A DNA stretch of 64,000 nt from assembly GCF_013282805.1 (NCBI RefSeq), contig NZ_CP054038.1, positions 2,480,001-2,544,000 on the forward strand, written 5' to 3'. Under the pieces are notes generated by a model. That model was not told the DNA's origin. It was given only the letters and a program-made list of their open reading frames with translations, and ran no database searches. Position 1 is the first letter of the stretch. The number at the start of each line of letters is the position of its first letter. Made by a program: the position numbers and the translations under genes. Shown here one piece after another: positions 35,223-45,587 of this stretch. Origin of the DNA: Microbacterium hominis (GTDB taxonomy: Bacteria > Actinomycetota > Actinomycetes > Actinomycetales > Microbacteriaceae).

Positions 35223-36560
35223 TCAGTCTCCTTCTACTCGCAGCACCGACACGACCCGCTCGACGACGCCGCTGGCGGCGAGTCGATCGACGGTGTCGCT
35301 GAGGTCCTGCTCCCGTGCCTTGTGCGTGCCGATGACCAGGCGCGCCGCTCCGCCGTCTGCCGCGCCCGGCGCCGGGTCGTCGATGACCGTCTGCTCGAGC
35401 GTCGCGATCGATACGCGTCCTTCGCTGAGGATTCCCGCCACCGTCGCCAGCACCCCGGGCTGATCGTCGACCTCGAGGGTGATCTGGTAGCTCGTGGTGA
35501 CCCGGCCGATCGGGACGACGGGGAGGTTCGCAAGCGTGGACTCGCCGACGCCCACTCCCCCGGCGATGTGCCGGCGCGCGGCCGAGACGACGTCGCCCAG
35601 CACCGCCGACGCGGTCTGCACGCCACCGGCGCCCGCACCGTAGAACATGAGGTTGCCCGCGGCCTCGGCCTGCACGAACACGGCGTTGTTGGCGCCGTGC
35701 ACGCTCGCCAGCGGGTGCTCGCGGGAGACCAGTGCCGGGTACACGCGCACCGAGATCGCCTCGCCCGACGCCGAGGCCTCGGCCTCGCCGGTGAGCCGCT
35801 CGCACACGGCGAGGAGCTTGATGACGTAACCGGCCTTGCGCGCGGCATCCATCATGCCCTTGTCGATGCCGGTGATGCCCTCGCGGTGCACGGCATCCAG
35901 CGGAACGGCCGTGTGGAAGGCCAGGGATGCCAGGATGGCGGCCTTCTGCGCGGCGTCGTATCCCTCGACGTCGGCGGTCGGATCTGCCTCGGCATACCCG
36001 AGCGCCTGCGCGTCGGCGAGCACGTCGGCGAACTCGGCGCCCTCCTTGTCCATGCGGTCGAGGATGTAGTTGGTCGTGCCGTTGACGATCCCCATGATGC
36101 GCTGCACGCGGTCGCCGGCGAGCGAATCGCGCAGCGGCCGGATGATCGGGATGGCACCCGCCGCGGCCGCCTCGTAGTACACCTCGGCGCCGACCTGGTC
36201 GGCGGCGTCGAAGATCTCGGGACCGTGGGTGGCCAGCAGCGCCTTGTTGGCGGTGACGACGTCGGCGCCGGAGTTGATCGCCTGCAGCAGGTACGACCGC
36301 GCGGGCTCGATGCCGCCCATCAGCTCGATCACGATGTCACTGCCGACGATGAGCGTCTCGGCGTCGGTGGTGAACAGCTCCCGGGGGAGGTCGGTCTCAC
36401 GGGGCGCGTCGAGATCGCGCACGGCGATCCCGACGAGTTCGAGGACGGCCCCGGCGCGGTCGGCGAGCTCGGCGCTGTGCTGTCGCAGCAGCGCGGCGAC
36501 CTGGGAGCCGACGGCTCCCGCGCCGAGCAGTGCGACGCGCAGGCGGCGGTAGTCGGTCAC
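35223..36560 (-). CDS. hom: Homoserine dehydrogenase
   Basis: A 445-residue enzyme reducing aspartate semialdehyde to homoserine. It has a Rossmann loop [15 protein letters not shown], the catalytic-domain signature [14 protein letters not shown] and a C-terminal ACT domain (about residues 360-430) for threonine feedback. GTG 36560 overlaps the lysA stop as GTGA; longer open sequence upstream is the shadow of lysA. Confidence 0.95.
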   Translation of the reverse strand: MTDYRRLRVALLGAGAVGSQVAALLRQHSAELADRAGAVLELVGIAVRDLDAPRETDLPRELFTTDAETLIVGSDIVIELMGGIEPARSYLLQAINSGADVVTANKALLATHGPEIFDAADQVGAEVYYEAAAAGAIPIIRPLRDSLAGDRVQRIMGIVNGTTNYILDRMDKEGAEFADVLADAQALGYAEADPTADVEGYDAAQKAAILASLAFHTAVPLDAVHREGITGIDKGMMDAARKAGYVIKLLAVCERLTGEAEASASGEAISVRVYPALVSREHPLASVHGANNAVFVQAEAAGNLMFYGAGAGGVQTASAVLGDVVSAARRHIAGGVGVGESTLANLPVVPIGRVTTSYQITLEVDDQPGVLATVAGILSEGRVSIATLEQTVIDDPAPGAADGGAARLVIGTHKAREQDLSDTVDRLAASGVVERVVSVLRVEGD

Positions 36561-37996
36561 TTGGTGTCGTTCCCTTCGGTGGATGGTGCACCGCCCGCGG
36601 CGGGGACTGCGCCCACGTCGCGCGCGAGGAGGTCGTCGATCGTCTCGCCGCGCACGATGACACGGGCCCGGCCGCCGCTCAGGGCGACCACGGGCGGACG
36701 AGGGACGGCGTTGTAGTTGCTCGAGAGCGAGTAGCAATAGGCGCCCGTGGCGGGCACGGCGAGCAGGTCGCCGGGCGCGATGTCGCCGGGGAGGTACTCG
36801 GCATCCACGACGATGTCGCCCGACTCGCAGTGCTTGCCGACGACCCGGGCGAGGGCCGCGGGGGCCCCGCTCACCCGTGAGGCGATGCGCGCGGAGTAGT
36901 GCGCGCCGTAGAGCGCCGGCCGGGCGTTGTCGCTCATGCCGCCGTCGACGCTCACATACAGGCGCGAGGCGTCGGCGTCCAGTCGCACGGGCTTGGTCGT
37001 GCCGACCTCGTACAGGGTTACGCCCGCCTGCCCCACGATGGCGCGGCCGGGCTCGAAGGCGAGGTTCGGCACCGGGATGCCGCGCGCCTCGCACTCCCGT
37101 GCGACGGCGTCGGCGATACCGGCCGCGAGCTCCTCGATCGGGGTCGGATCGTCGACCGCGGTGTAGGCGATGCCGAACCCTCCGCCGAGATTGAGCACGG
37201 GGAGTGCGCCGCCGGCCAGGAGCCGCGCGTGCAGCTCGACCACCCGCGCGGCCGACTCGCGGAATCCCGCCGTGCCGAAGATCTGCGACCCGATGTGGCA
37301 GTGCAGGCCCACGAACTCCAGGCCCCTCACCTCGCGGATGCGGGCGACCGCGGCGGGCGCGTCGTCGATGGCGAAGCCGAACTTCTGATCCTCGTGCGCG
37401 GTCGCGAGGAAGTCGTGGGTCTCGGCGTGCACGCCGCTGTTCACGCGCAGCAGGACCGACTGCGTCACGTCCCGCCGCGACACGATCGCCGCGAGCCGCT
37501 CGATCTCGATCAGACTGTCGACGACGATCGAGCCCACACCGGCCTCGACGGCCCGCTCGAGCTCGGCAGCGCTCTTGTTGTTGCCGTGGAAGCCGATGCG
37601 CGCCGGATCTGCGCCGCCCGCGAGGGCGATCGCCAGCTCGCCGCCGCTGGCGACGTCGAGGGCCATGCCCTCCTCGGTCACCCAGCGCACGACCTCGGTG
37701 CTGAGGAACGCCTTGCCGGCGTAGTACACGCGCGCCTGCACGCCGTGCAGCGCCGCCGCACCGCGGAAGGCGTCGAGCGCCCGTCGGGCGTGGGCGCGCA
37801 CCTCGTCTTCGTCGAGCACGTAGAGAGGCGTGCCGAACCGCTCCCGCAGCTCGGACACCGGGATGCCGCCCAGGCGCAGCATCCCGTCGTCATCGCGCTG
37901 CGCGCCCGTCGGCCACACCCCGGGGACCAGGTCGTTCGGGTCGGTCGGCTCCACAAGCCACGTGGGAGCCAGCGTGTGGGAGGGTGCGGCAGACAC
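36557..37996 (-). CDS. lysA: Diaminopimelate decarboxylase
   Basis: A 479-residue PLP enzyme making lysine from meso-diaminopimelate. The PLP lysine is in RVYYAGKAFLST, with LHCHIGSQIF and the active-site CESGDIVVD present. GTG start at 37996. It feeds the hom-thrC-thrB genes' branch point and sits in the same transcription unit. Confidence 0.95.
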   Translation of the reverse strand: MSAAPSHTLAPTWLVEPTDPNDLVPGVWPTGAQRDDDGMLRLGGIPVSELRERFGTPLYVLDEDEVRAHARRALDAFRGAAALHGVQARVYYAGKAFLSTEVVRWVTEEGMALDVASGGELAIALAGGADPARIGFHGNNKSAAELERAVEAGVGSIVVDSLIEIERLAAIVSRRDVTQSVLLRVNSGVHAETHDFLATAHEDQKFGFAIDDAPAAVARIREVRGLEFVGLHCHIGSQIFGTAGFRESAARVVELHARLLAGGALPVLNLGGGFGIAYTAVDDPTPIEELAAGIADAVARECEARGIPVPNLAFEPGRAIVGQAGVTLYEVGTTKPVRLDADASRLYVSVDGGMSDNARPALYGAHYSARIASRVSGAPAALARVVGKHCESGDIVVDAEYLPGDIAPGDLLAVPATGAYCYSLSSNYNAVPRPPVVALSGGRARVIVRGETIDDLLARDVGAVPAAGGAPSTEGNDTK

Positions 37997-38176
37997 GGGG
38001 GGCCAATCGATCAGGGCTTCGACGCGACGCCGTCCAGGCGGAGCCGGTCGGCGGATGCCGCGGCCGGTGGACTCACGCGCCGGGCAGTCCTTGCAGTCTA
38101 GGGCACGGTGCGCGATGGCCCGCGCCGTGTGTCACACGGCGCCGCACAGCGGCATCCGGACCCGGAACCGCGGTTC

Positions 38177-39010
38177 TCAGCCCTCGGCCGGCGGCTCGCA
38201 CGATCCCGGCTCGCGCAGGGTCGCGTCGACCGAGATGTTCCCGTCGACCGCGAACTGCGCGACGAGCTCCCCGCCGTCGACAGCGGCCGAGGTGAGGGTG
38301 AGACCGGCCGGCATCCGCTCCGCGATGCACACCGTCCAGTCGCGCAGCACGAGATCGGCGACCACCCCGAACTGGTCGCGAAGGCCCTCGGCGCTGATGT
38401 CAGCGCCGGCCACCTGCAGCGACTGGGGTGTGAGCACGAGAGCGCCCTCGGCTGCCGAGGGGACGAGCCCCACACCCACCGGCACGGCGACGCCCAGCAC
38501 CGACAGCTCCGTCGAGATGGTCACCTCGCCGCCGGAGATGTCCGCCGACTCGGCAGGGAAGCCCTCGACGCCCGACAGCAGGCGCTGCAGCTGCGCGGAA
38601 TCCACCCGCACTTCGCCTTGGGCACCGGCGAGTGCACCGCCGCGGATCGGAACGCCCTGGGCCGTCACCACGACGTCGCCCACGAAGCTCCCGACGGCGA
38701 CGTCCTCGGAGGCCAGGGTGATCTCGTCGAAGCTCCCGCGCACCAGCTGCGGGATGACCGCGCCGTCGATGCCGACCTCGATCTCCTGGGATGCCGGCAG
38801 CGAGAGCTGGTCGCGCACCTCGTCGGCGATCGCGCCCTCGACGATGTCGCGCGCCGCCGACTCCACGGCGAACCACGCGACGATGCCCAGCGCGACGACC
38901 ACGCCGAAGGTGACCAGCCACGGCCATACCCGGCGGCGCGGAGCCTGCGAGGTGTACGCCCGATCGGGGTCGGGCAGGGGCAGCGTGGGCTGGGAGTCTC
39001 CGACGGTCAT
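38177..39010 (-). CDS. DUF2993/LmeA-like membrane-anchored protein
   Basis: A 277-residue protein with a short cytoplasmic Pro-rich start, one membrane helix (about residues 30-50) and a large extracellular beta-rich domain. The layout matches the DUF2993 family, which includes mycobacterial LmeA, a phospholipid-binding protein affecting lipomannan. ATG 39010 is used; GTG 39016, overlapping the argS stop as GTGA, is equally possible. Position between argS and lysA is widespread in actinobacteria. Confidence 0.7.
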   Translation of the reverse strand: MTVGDSQPTLPLPDPDRAYTSQAPRRRVWPWLVTFGVVVALGIVAWFAVESAARDIVEGAIADEVRDQLSLPASQEIEVGIDGAVIPQLVRGSFDEITLASEDVAVGSFVGDVVVTAQGVPIRGGALAGAQGEVRVDSAQLQRLLSGVEGFPAESADISGGEVTISTELSVLGVAVPVGVGLVPSAAEGALVLTPQSLQVAGADISAEGLRDQFGVVADLVLRDWTVCIAERMPAGLTLTSAAVDGGELVAQFAVDGNISVDATLREPGSCEPPAEG

Positions 39011-39012
39011 CG

Positions 39013-40677
39013 TCACATCCGCTCGGGTGCGCTCACGCCCAGCAGGGTGAGACCGTTGCGCAGCACCTGGCCGGTGGCGTCGTTGAGCCACAGACGGGTG
39101 CGGTGCACGGCCTCGACGGGGTCGTCGCCCTGCGGGATCACGCGGCAGCTGTCGTACCACTTGTGGTAGAGCCCGGCGAGCTCCTCCAGGTACCGCGCGA
39201 CCCGGTGCGGCTCGCGCACCTCCGCGGAGTAGGCGACCACGCGCGGGAACTCCTGCAGCGCGCCCAGCAGCGCCGACTCGGTCTCGTGGGTGAGCAGCTC
39301 GGGGGCGAACTCGGAGCGGTCGACGCCGGAGGCGGCGGCGTTGCGTCCGACGTTGTGCGTGCGGGCGTGCGCGTACTGCACATAGAAGACCGGGTTGTCG
39401 TTGGTGCGCTTCTGCAGCACGTCGAGGTCGATGTCGAGGTTCGAGTCGGCCGACGATCGCGTGAGCGCGTACCGGGCGGCATCCACGCCCACGATCTCGA
39501 CGAGGTCCTCGAGGGTCACGACGGTGCCGGCCCGCTTGGACATGCGCACGGGCTGCCCGTCCTTGACGAGGTTCACCATCTGCCCGATGAGGATCTGCAG
39601 ATTCACGTACGGCTGGTCGCCGAACGCGGCGCACATCGCCATGAGGCGCTGCACGTAGCCGTGGTGGTCGGCGCCGAGCATGATGATGCAGTGGTCGAAG
39701 CCGCGCTCGCGCTTGTCGAGGTAGTAGGCCAGATCGCCCGAGATGTAGGCGGGCTTGCCGTCGGACTTGATGACGACGCGGTCCTTGTCGTCGCCGAACT
39801 CGGTCGAGCGCAGCCAGGTCGCCCCGTCGGACTCGAAGATGTGGCCCAGCGAGCGGAGCTTATCGACGGCGCGCCCCACCGCACCCGAGGTGTGCAGGTC
39901 GTTCTCGTGGAAGTACACGTCGAAGTCGACGCCGAACTCGTGGAGGCTCTGCTTGATCTCGCCGAACATGAGGCCGACGCCGACCTCGCGGAAGGCCTCC
40001 TGCTTCGCGTCGGCCTCAAGGGCGTCGATGTCGCCCTCGTAGGCGAGCGCGACGCGCCGGGCGATGTCGTGGATGTACGCGCCGCCGTAGCCGTCCTCGG
40101 GGGTGGGAAGGCCTTCGTGCGCGGCCACGAGGCTGCGCGCGAACCGGTCGATCTGCGCGCCGTGGTCGTTGAAGTAGTACTCGCGGGTGACCGCGGCGCC
40201 CTGCGAGGAGAGCATGCGCGCCAGCGCGTCGCCCATCGCGGCCCAGCGGGTGCCGCCGAGGTGGATGGGGCCGGTGGGGTTGGCCGAGACGAACTCGAGG
40301 TTGATGCTCTGACCGGCGAGCACCGACGACGAGCCGAAGGCGGCACCGGCGTCGACGATCGTCTTCGCGAGTGCGCCGGCAGCGGCTGCGTCGAGGCGGA
40401 TGTTGATGAAGCCGGGGCCGGCCACCTCGACGCTCGCGACGCCTTCGACGGCCTGGAGACCTGCGGCGATCTCGGCGGCGAACTCGCGCGGGTTCGCTCC
40501 GACGACCTTCGCGAGCTTCAGCGCGGCGTTGGACGCCCAGTCGCCGTGATCGCGGTTCTTGGGGCGCTCCAGCGGCAGGTCGGCGGGCGTGAGGCCCTCG
40601 CTGGAGCCTGCGCGTCGGGCCTCCGCGAGCGGGGCGATGACGGCGAGCAGGGCGGCGGAGAGGGCTTCAGGATTCAT
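39013..40677 (-). CDS. argS: Arginyl-tRNA synthetase
   Basis: A 554-residue class I synthetase. The HIGH-like motif is in [15 protein letters not shown] and the KMSKS-like motif is [10 protein letters not shown]; the C-terminal DALR anticodon-binding domain ends [15 protein letters not shown] start at 40677. First gene of the argS-lmeA-like-lysA-hom-thrC-thrB unit. Confidence 0.97.
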   Translation of the reverse strand: MNPEALSAALLAVIAPLAEARRAGSSEGLTPADLPLERPKNRDHGDWASNAALKLAKVVGANPREFAAEIAAGLQAVEGVASVEVAGPGFINIRLDAAAAGALAKTIVDAGAAFGSSSVLAGQSINLEFVSANPTGPIHLGGTRWAAMGDALARMLSSQGAAVTREYYFNDHGAQIDRFARSLVAAHEGLPTPEDGYGGAYIHDIARRVALAYEGDIDALEADAKQEAFREVGVGLMFGEIKQSLHEFGVDFDVYFHENDLHTSGAVGRAVDKLRSLGHIFESDGATWLRSTEFGDDKDRVVIKSDGKPAYISGDLAYYLDKRERGFDHCIIMLGADHHGYVQRLMAMCAAFGDQPYVNLQILIGQMVNLVKDGQPVRMSKRAGTVVTLEDLVEIVGVDAARYALTRSSADSNLDIDLDVLQKRTNDNPVFYVQYAHARTHNVGRNAAASGVDRSEFAPELLTHETESALLGALQEFPRVVAYSAEVREPHRVARYLEELAGLYHKWYDSCRVIPQGDDPVEAVHRTRLWLNDATGQVLRNGLTLLGVSAPERM

Positions 40678-40746
40678 AACCCGTCAATTCTAGTTGGGCG
40701 CACCCCGGCGCCCGCCGATGGTGCGCGTGAGGACGGGCCCGGCCCG

Positions 40747-41604
40747 TCAGGAGATCTGGACGAGCGCGGTGAAGTCGTCGGCGGCGGGGTCGGCCTCGAC
40801 CGGCAGGGCGCCGAGCCCATCGAGGGTTGCGCCCTCGAGGGTCGCGGCGTCGGGCACGACCCATGCGTCCACGCGCATGCGCCTGAGGCCCACGTAGCCG
40901 CCGTGGTAGCTGAGGAAGGCGCAGTCTGCGGCATCCCGGCCCGTCGCGATGCGCACGAGCGACCGCCGGTTCGCCAGACGCGTCGCGTCGATGACGTACC
41001 AGGCGCCGTCGAGGTAGGCCTCGGCGACCGCGTGGAAGTCCATCGGCTGGAGGCCCGGCGCGTAGCACGCGGTGTAGCGGGCAGGCACATCCATGGCGCG
41101 CAGCAGCGCGATGACGACGTGGGCGTAGTCGCGGCACACGCCCTGCCCGGTCATGAGCGTCGTGACGGCGCTGTCGGTGCCCTGGCTCAGCCCCGGCGTG
41201 TAGGTGGTGCTGGTGGCGACGAACTCCGACACCGCCGCGATGAGTTCGTGGCCGTGGAGGCCCTTGAACTGGCGACGCGCCTGCTGGAAGACCTCGTCGG
41301 ACTGGCAGTAGCGGCTCGGCCGGAGGTAGGTGACCGCCTCGAGGTCGCTCGTGCGGCCCGCCGGAGTGGGGCCGTGCACGGTCGCCTCGTAGCGCACGTG
41401 GAGCGGCCCGGCCTCCCCCGTGAGGCGGTGCAGACGGCTGCCCGACTGGTCGATGATCTCGGTCGGCGTGTACACGCGGTCGCCCTGGGTGAACGTGAGC
41501 TGCTCGTCGGCGAGGGGCACCTGCTGGGCCGCCGCGATCTGCAGAATGAGGTCGACGGAGGCCCCCAGTTCGAGGTCGAGTTCGGCGGTCAGGACGCGTT
41601 GCAC
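40747..41604 (-). CDS. Transglutaminase-like cysteine protease family protein
   Basis: A 285-residue protein with an N-terminal beta domain and a C-terminal transglutaminase-like domain. The Cys-His-Asp triad is visible in GQGVCRDYAHV, MDFHAVAEAYLDG and WYVIDATR. Such proteins are peptidases or amidases, the target here unknown. GTG 41604 is preferred as it begins the conserved N-terminus (VQRVLTAELDLEL). Confidence 0.8.
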   Translation of the reverse strand: MQRVLTAELDLELGASVDLILQIAAAQQVPLADEQLTFTQGDRVYTPTEIIDQSGSRLHRLTGEAGPLHVRYEATVHGPTPAGRTSDLEAVTYLRPSRYCQSDEVFQQARRQFKGLHGHELIAAVSEFVATSTTYTPGLSQGTDSAVTTLMTGQGVCRDYAHVVIALLRAMDVPARYTACYAPGLQPMDFHAVAEAYLDGAWYVIDATRLANRRSLVRIATGRDAADCAFLSYHGGYVGLRRMRVDAWVVPDAATLEGATLDGLGALPVEADPAADDFTALVQIS

Positions 41605-41775
41605 CGAAGTATCCTCGCACGCCGCCGGGACCCCAATCTGCAAGCGCTCTCAAAGCGGCGGCCAGGGGAGGCGCGAAGGGGCGATTCCTCAGGATCTGCG
41701 CGGCGTTCGCGCGGCGTTCACCCAGGTCGAAGGCGCCCGTTCGGCGGTGCCGGGATCATCACGTACCCTCGTCCC

Positions 41776-42582
41776 ATGCGCGCGAGCGGACGCCCCCGGA
41801 CGCGGCGTTCGCACCTGGCCCTCGCGGCGGTGGCGATCGCCGTCGCGCTCGTGTGCGCGGTAGCCGCGTGGCGGCCGTGGGGCGTGCCCTCCGCCCCCGT
41901 CGCCGGGGCGGATGCCGCACCCGCCGCCCCTGCGCCGCTGGCCCTCCCCGACAACCCGCACGTGCTCGTGTTCGGCGACTCGTGGGTCTACGGTTCGGCC
42001 GCGACCGTGCCGACGCTGGGCTTCGCCTACGTGATCTCCGAGGCCCTCGGCTGGGATGCCATCGTCGACGGCGTGCGCGGCAGCGGGTACCTCAAGCCGG
42101 GGATCGACGGGCCGTCCTACGGCGAGCGCATCGCGGCGCTGGATCCGGCACTCGATCCCGACCTGGTGATCGTGGAGGGCTCGATCAACGACCGGCGCCT
42201 CCACCCCGACGGCTACCGCGCCGCGGTCACGGCCGCGTGGGACGACCTGGCCGCCCTCTACCCCGACGCGCGGATCGTGATCCTCGGGCCGGCGCCCCAG
42301 GTGCTGCCTGTCGAGAGGGCCACCGCGCGCATCGATGCCGACCTCGCCGACCTCGCCACCGCGCGCGGATGGTGGTACATCTCCCCCCTCGCCGAGGACT
42401 GGATCGTCGCGGCGAACTACCTCGACGTCATCGACACCACGGACATCGGGCGCGACCACCCGTCGACGGCCGGTCACGCGTACCTCGCCGAGCGGCTCGC
42501 CGCCGCCCTCGCCGGGCTCTCCGGCGTGGGAGAGGTGAGCGCCGAGGCTCCCCTGCGCGTCGAGTCCGCGCCGCAGCGCTGA
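41776..42582 (+). CDS. Secreted or anchored SGNH/GDSL hydrolase
   Basis: A 268-residue protein with a basic start and one hydrophobic segment (residues 13-31), then an SGNH hydrolase domain. Block I is VFGDSWVYGS, the Asn block is EGSINDRR and the catalytic Asp-His is in RDHPSTAGH. Likely an extracellular esterase, lipase or acetylxylan-type deacetylase. ATG 41776 gives the signal-like N-terminus; the large open frame upstream is a shadow of argS. It precedes tRNA-Arg. Confidence 0.85.
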   Translation: MRASGRPRTRRSHLALAAVAIAVALVCAVAAWRPWGVPSAPVAGADAAPAAPAPLALPDNPHVLVFGDSWVYGSAATVPTLGFAYVISEALGWDAIVDGVRGSGYLKPGIDGPSYGERIAALDPALDPDLVIVEGSINDRRLHPDGYRAAVTAAWDDLAALYPDARIVILGPAPQVLPVERATARIDADLADLATARGWWYISPLAEDWIVAANYLDVIDTTDIGRDHPSTAGHAYLAERLAAALAGLSGVGEVSAEAPLRVESAPQR

Positions 42583-42638
42583 CTCGTCGCCCCCGGCGCA
42601 CGGAGCGACCCCGCGCGGGTGATAACCTCGATCGGTAC

Positions 42639-42711
42639 GCCTCCGTAGCTCAGGGGATAGAGCGTTGGTTTCCGGTACCAAAGGTCGCAGGTTCGATTCC
42701 TGTCGGGGGCA
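42639..42711 (+). tRNA. tRNA-Arg (anticodon CCG)
   Basis: A cloverleaf can be drawn: acceptor 42639-42645 with 42704-42710, D stem 42648-42651 with 42660-42663, anticodon stem 42665-42669 with 42677-42681, anticodon CCG at 42672-42674, and T loop GTTCGATTCC. No CCA is encoded. Mobile DNA begins right after it. Confidence 0.95.
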
Positions 42712-42718
42712 CGAGGGG

Positions 42719-42754
42719 TTGTACGCGGAACAAGTGTGAACTTGTACGCGGAAC
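42719..42754. repeat. 13-bp direct repeats just downstream of tRNA-Arg
   Basis: Identical 13-mers TTGTACGCGGAAC lie at 42719-42731 and 42742-42754. They may be recombination core or arm sites of an integrated element, or a local duplication. Confidence 0.55.
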
Positions 42755-42762
42755 TCCTACGA

Positions 42763-42800
42763 ACGAGGAAAGCCGCCTGATTTCAGGCGGCTTTCCTCGT
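42763..42800. terminator. Strong hairpin after tRNA-Arg
   Basis: A perfect 18-bp stem (42763-42780 and 42783-42800) with T-rich flanks on both sides. It is the probable tRNA transcript terminator and marks the end of the conserved chromosome. Confidence 0.85.
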
Positions 42801-42949
42801 TTCACGAGTCGTGCGCGTGTCGATGATCTCCTCCGGAGGTGCCGGGGAACGCGAATGGCTCGAAGATCGGCGCGGCTGCCCGTTTCTGGGCATGCTGGCG
42901 CCGACCTTCGAGCCGGTGATGGTGTGGGTGTGCGCGGGGCGTTTTCAGG

Positions 42950-43639
42950 CTACGTGCGAACGGGATTTCGTTTCGTGCGGCCGCGCTGATGAGTCACGCG
43001 CTGGAGGGCCGAGCTGCGGCGGGGCTTGCGCTGCTTCGCGCGCGGCGCTTCTATGCCGGCCTCGAAATCGAGTCCGTCTTCTGCCTTCTGGGCCGCGAAG
43101 TCTTGGATCTTGTCGAGGTTGGCGGCCATCACGACGAGGGTCGCGAGAAAGTACTGGGCGACGGAGCCACGGAGTCGTCGGCGTGAGCCGTCTTCGAGAG
43201 CGTGGGTGCCGCCGTCCTTCAGGTACGCGTTGAAGCTCTCGACGCTGTTGCGGCCGTGCCCATACATGTCACGCCAGCTCTTCGAGCCGTACTGGTAATG
43301 CTGAGCGAACTTACCGCCCACCTCGGCGGGAAAGGTTGTGCTCGTCTTGTTGTCGCAGACCTTCGCCGGGCCCTCGACGGGGCGCTTGATGATCGTGAGC
43401 GGCACCTTCCCCGAAGCGAGCATGGTCGGCTTGCGCGGGCACAGCGCGGTCGGTGAGTTACCTGCAGCCGGGCACGCCCACGGGGTTCGCCCCTTCTCGT
43501 CCGGCTTCTCTCTCCGGCTGAAGATGTAAGGAGCCCGTGCTTCCATGTCGCGGATCCAGATTTCGCGGCGCGACTTTGCGCGCTCGACTCGTTCCGCCTT
43601 GGTCAGCGGGCAACCACGAACCTTGGGACCAACTCGCAC
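42950..43639 (-). pseudogene. Transposase-like protein, 5'-truncated
   Basis: The C-terminal part of an actinobacterial transposase-like protein. Recognisable features are a CPAAGN...CP segment, the block YGSKSWRDMYGHGRNSVESF and a Lys/Arg-rich C-terminus. The N-terminal half and its acidic catalytic residues are missing. The open frame begins inside the neighbouring metallophosphoesterase remnant, so the two are fused at a deletion junction near 43600. Family assignment rests on remembered resemblance only. Confidence 0.5.
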
Positions 43640-44274
43640 CCGCGTTCGACACCCACCCGGGATCGGCGATCCGCGTCTCCGACGTGGTGTGGTGGATGCC
43701 CCGCCCGTACCGGCTCACCCTCGGAACAGCGAGTGTTCTGTGTCTCGGCGGGGCCGCGTCCGTCGACAGGGCGTGGCGCACCCCGGGCCGAACCTGGTTC
43801 CCCGAGGAGCGCATCACCGACGCGATGGTCGACGCCGCCATCGCCGGCGGGGCCGCGGACGTGCTGCTCACCCACGAGAGCCCGCACGTCACCGCGACCC
43901 GCAACGTCCGCACCATCCTCCTCACCAACCCCGGCGGATTCCCCGACGAAGCCCTCGAAGAATCCCGCGCCTCCCGCCAGCAGATCGACCGCGTCGTGGA
44001 CGCCGTGACCCCGGCCGTGCATCTGCACGGGCACATGCACACCGCGTCAGCACGCATCACCGCCGACGACGCCTTCCACACCTACAGCCTCGCCGACGCC
44101 GGCGCCCCCGGACACCTCGGAATCCCCACCGCCGACCCCGTCAGCTTCACCTACCTCCTTCCCCAGGACCCTTCCCCAGGACATCGTGCGAGCGCGGGGC
44201 GCGACTCGATGCACCTGCCGGAGTCGCCCGTGGGGAGGCACCGGGGCGGTGTTGGCAGGCTCCGCGCGCGATGA
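43603..44274 (+). pseudogene. Calcineurin-like metallophosphoesterase, 5'-truncated
   Basis: The remnant begins at the family's metal-ligand motif GNHEPW and retains LLTHESPHV and VHLHGHMHTAS, the later metal-binding histidine motifs. The preceding DxH and GDxxD motifs are absent, so the protein is inactive as it stands. The last 30 residues (after FTYLLP) look unlike the family and may be read-through. It abuts the transposase-like remnant. Confidence 0.65.
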
Positions 44275-44286
44275 TCGGCAAGGGCA

Positions 44287-44769
44287 ATGAACGCCCGCGA
44301 CGACCTTCACCGAGTGATCTACCTGGACGCGGCGCTCCTGCCGGGCGCCGAGACGCTGGACCGTGCCGTGGACGGGGCCGCAGGGCGGCTCGACGCTGAG
44401 ACAGTGATCTTCGGCATCGAGACCAATCGAAGCACCCGCGGCCTGCTCGATGTCGACGCCCGCTGGCCGGCGCGCGCACTGCCGACACCGAACGGTGCGC
44501 ACGCGGCGCTTGTCCAGGATCTGCTTACCGCCGACCCGGTGCTCCTCGCCGCCATCTTCACCGGTCCTAGCGTCGACGCGTCCGATGTCTTCGCCGACGT
44601 CGCGTCCCGGCACGGGGTCGTACTCGTCCCGACGCTGCACGAGGTCACCGGGCTGCTGACAGCCGCCGAGTTCTGGGAGGCGCTGCGCCGCCCGGTCACC
44701 GACGCACGCAAGGCGATGCCGGACCTACCCGAGTGGGACGCCGCGCCTGCAAACGACCCATGGTGGTGA
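44287..44769 (+). CDS. Hypothetical protein, 160 residues
   Basis: An acidic, Ala/Asp/Leu-rich soluble protein without signal peptide or membrane helix. No family is recognised. It starts at ATG 44287, 12 bases after the metallophosphoesterase remnant, and was probably co-transcribed with it. Internal strings such as VVLVPTLHEVTGLLTAAEF look like an ordinary alpha/beta protein. Confidence 0.6.
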   Translation: MNARDDLHRVIYLDAALLPGAETLDRAVDGAAGRLDAETVIFGIETNRSTRGLLDVDARWPARALPTPNGAHAALVQDLLTADPVLLAAIFTGPSVDASDVFADVASRHGVVLVPTLHEVTGLLTAAEFWEALRRPVTDARKAMPDLPEWDAAPANDPWW

Positions 44770-45353
44770 GTACTCGGTCGACAGGTGGCGAGCTTGACGG
44801 CCGGAGCGGACTCTCTGGCGACGCATCAGGGAACTCCAAGCTGTCGTCGCGTAGTAGTCGGGTCAAAGCATGGAACGCCGAAGTGTTCGCACTCAGTCAG
44901 GTCGATGCCCGGCACGCGCGTCCGAGAGGTGATCAAGCTGCAGCTCACAATGAACGTCAAAGCTTTCGTGCGGCTCAGTCTCCTCGATCGTCAGCTCTGC
45001 GGCTAGCGCGCGGCCCGCTGGCTGCGCGATGGCCCCCGCACCCCGCCCAACGCGGCGCAGAGAGCGCGCGCGCCGACCTGGAATCCTTACTGCGAGGGCG
45101 CGCCCCTGACCGGTCGGCTGCTCCCAAGTGGCGTCGAGGCCGGCGAGTTCGGCTCGGGTCTGCCGAACACGTGCGTGAGTGATCGTCGAATCGGCATGTC
45201 GAGGGTCCCTTGGGACGGATCTCGTTGAGGTTAAATGCGGCCGCGATCGCCCCGTACGCGGACTCGTCGTCACCGTCTACGTTCGCGAAGAGCCGCGGGA
45301 GCTCCGCACCTCGAGCGTCACCACCCGACTCCGCGGCGATGCCGGGTACGCCG
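44770..45353. other. No intact gene; degraded sequence
   Basis: Short overlapping frames only. A minus-strand stretch ending ELTIEETEPHESFDVHCEL has coding-like composition but no start, motif or neighbour that identifies it. Likely decayed coding DNA. Confidence 0.5.
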
Positions 45354-45585
45354 ATCTCGACATCGAATTCGTTGTGCCGGCGACCGCGGAATCCAAGCCA
45401 GACGATCACAAGCCCGGCGTCGTGACCACCGCGATTCCGATGACAGTGCGGAGGAGTTGCACGCGACCAGCGCGGGCGTGACGGTGGCGAGAAGCGCCAC
45501 GCTGAATCGTGCGACTGCCAGGATCGCGCCTTGGGCGGTGGAGCGGAGCATCGTCGGGAATTCCTGGGTCCAGACCTTCGTGATT
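45354..45585 (-). pseudogene. C-terminal remnant of an MFS transporter
   Basis: The minus strand encodes KVWTQEFPTMLRSTAQGAIL followed by VARFSVALLATVTPALVA, the pattern of transmembrane segments 10-11 of sugar-porter-like MFS proteins. It continues as VQLLRTVIGIAVV and VIVWLGFRGRRHNEFDVE only after two frame changes, each equal to one missing base. The upstream part is cut off at the IS3 boundary by an in-frame stop. Confidence 0.6.
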
Positions 45586-45587
45586 AG

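Noticed and set aside
37997..38176. Lysine riboswitch or attenuator before lysA
   Set aside because: No convincing conserved fold or leader peptide seen; lysA is likely co-transcribed from argS.
39103..41775. Long plus-strand frame upstream of the SGNH hydrolase
   Set aside because: It is the antisense of argS and the transglutaminase-like gene; only the part from ATG 41776 is a real gene.
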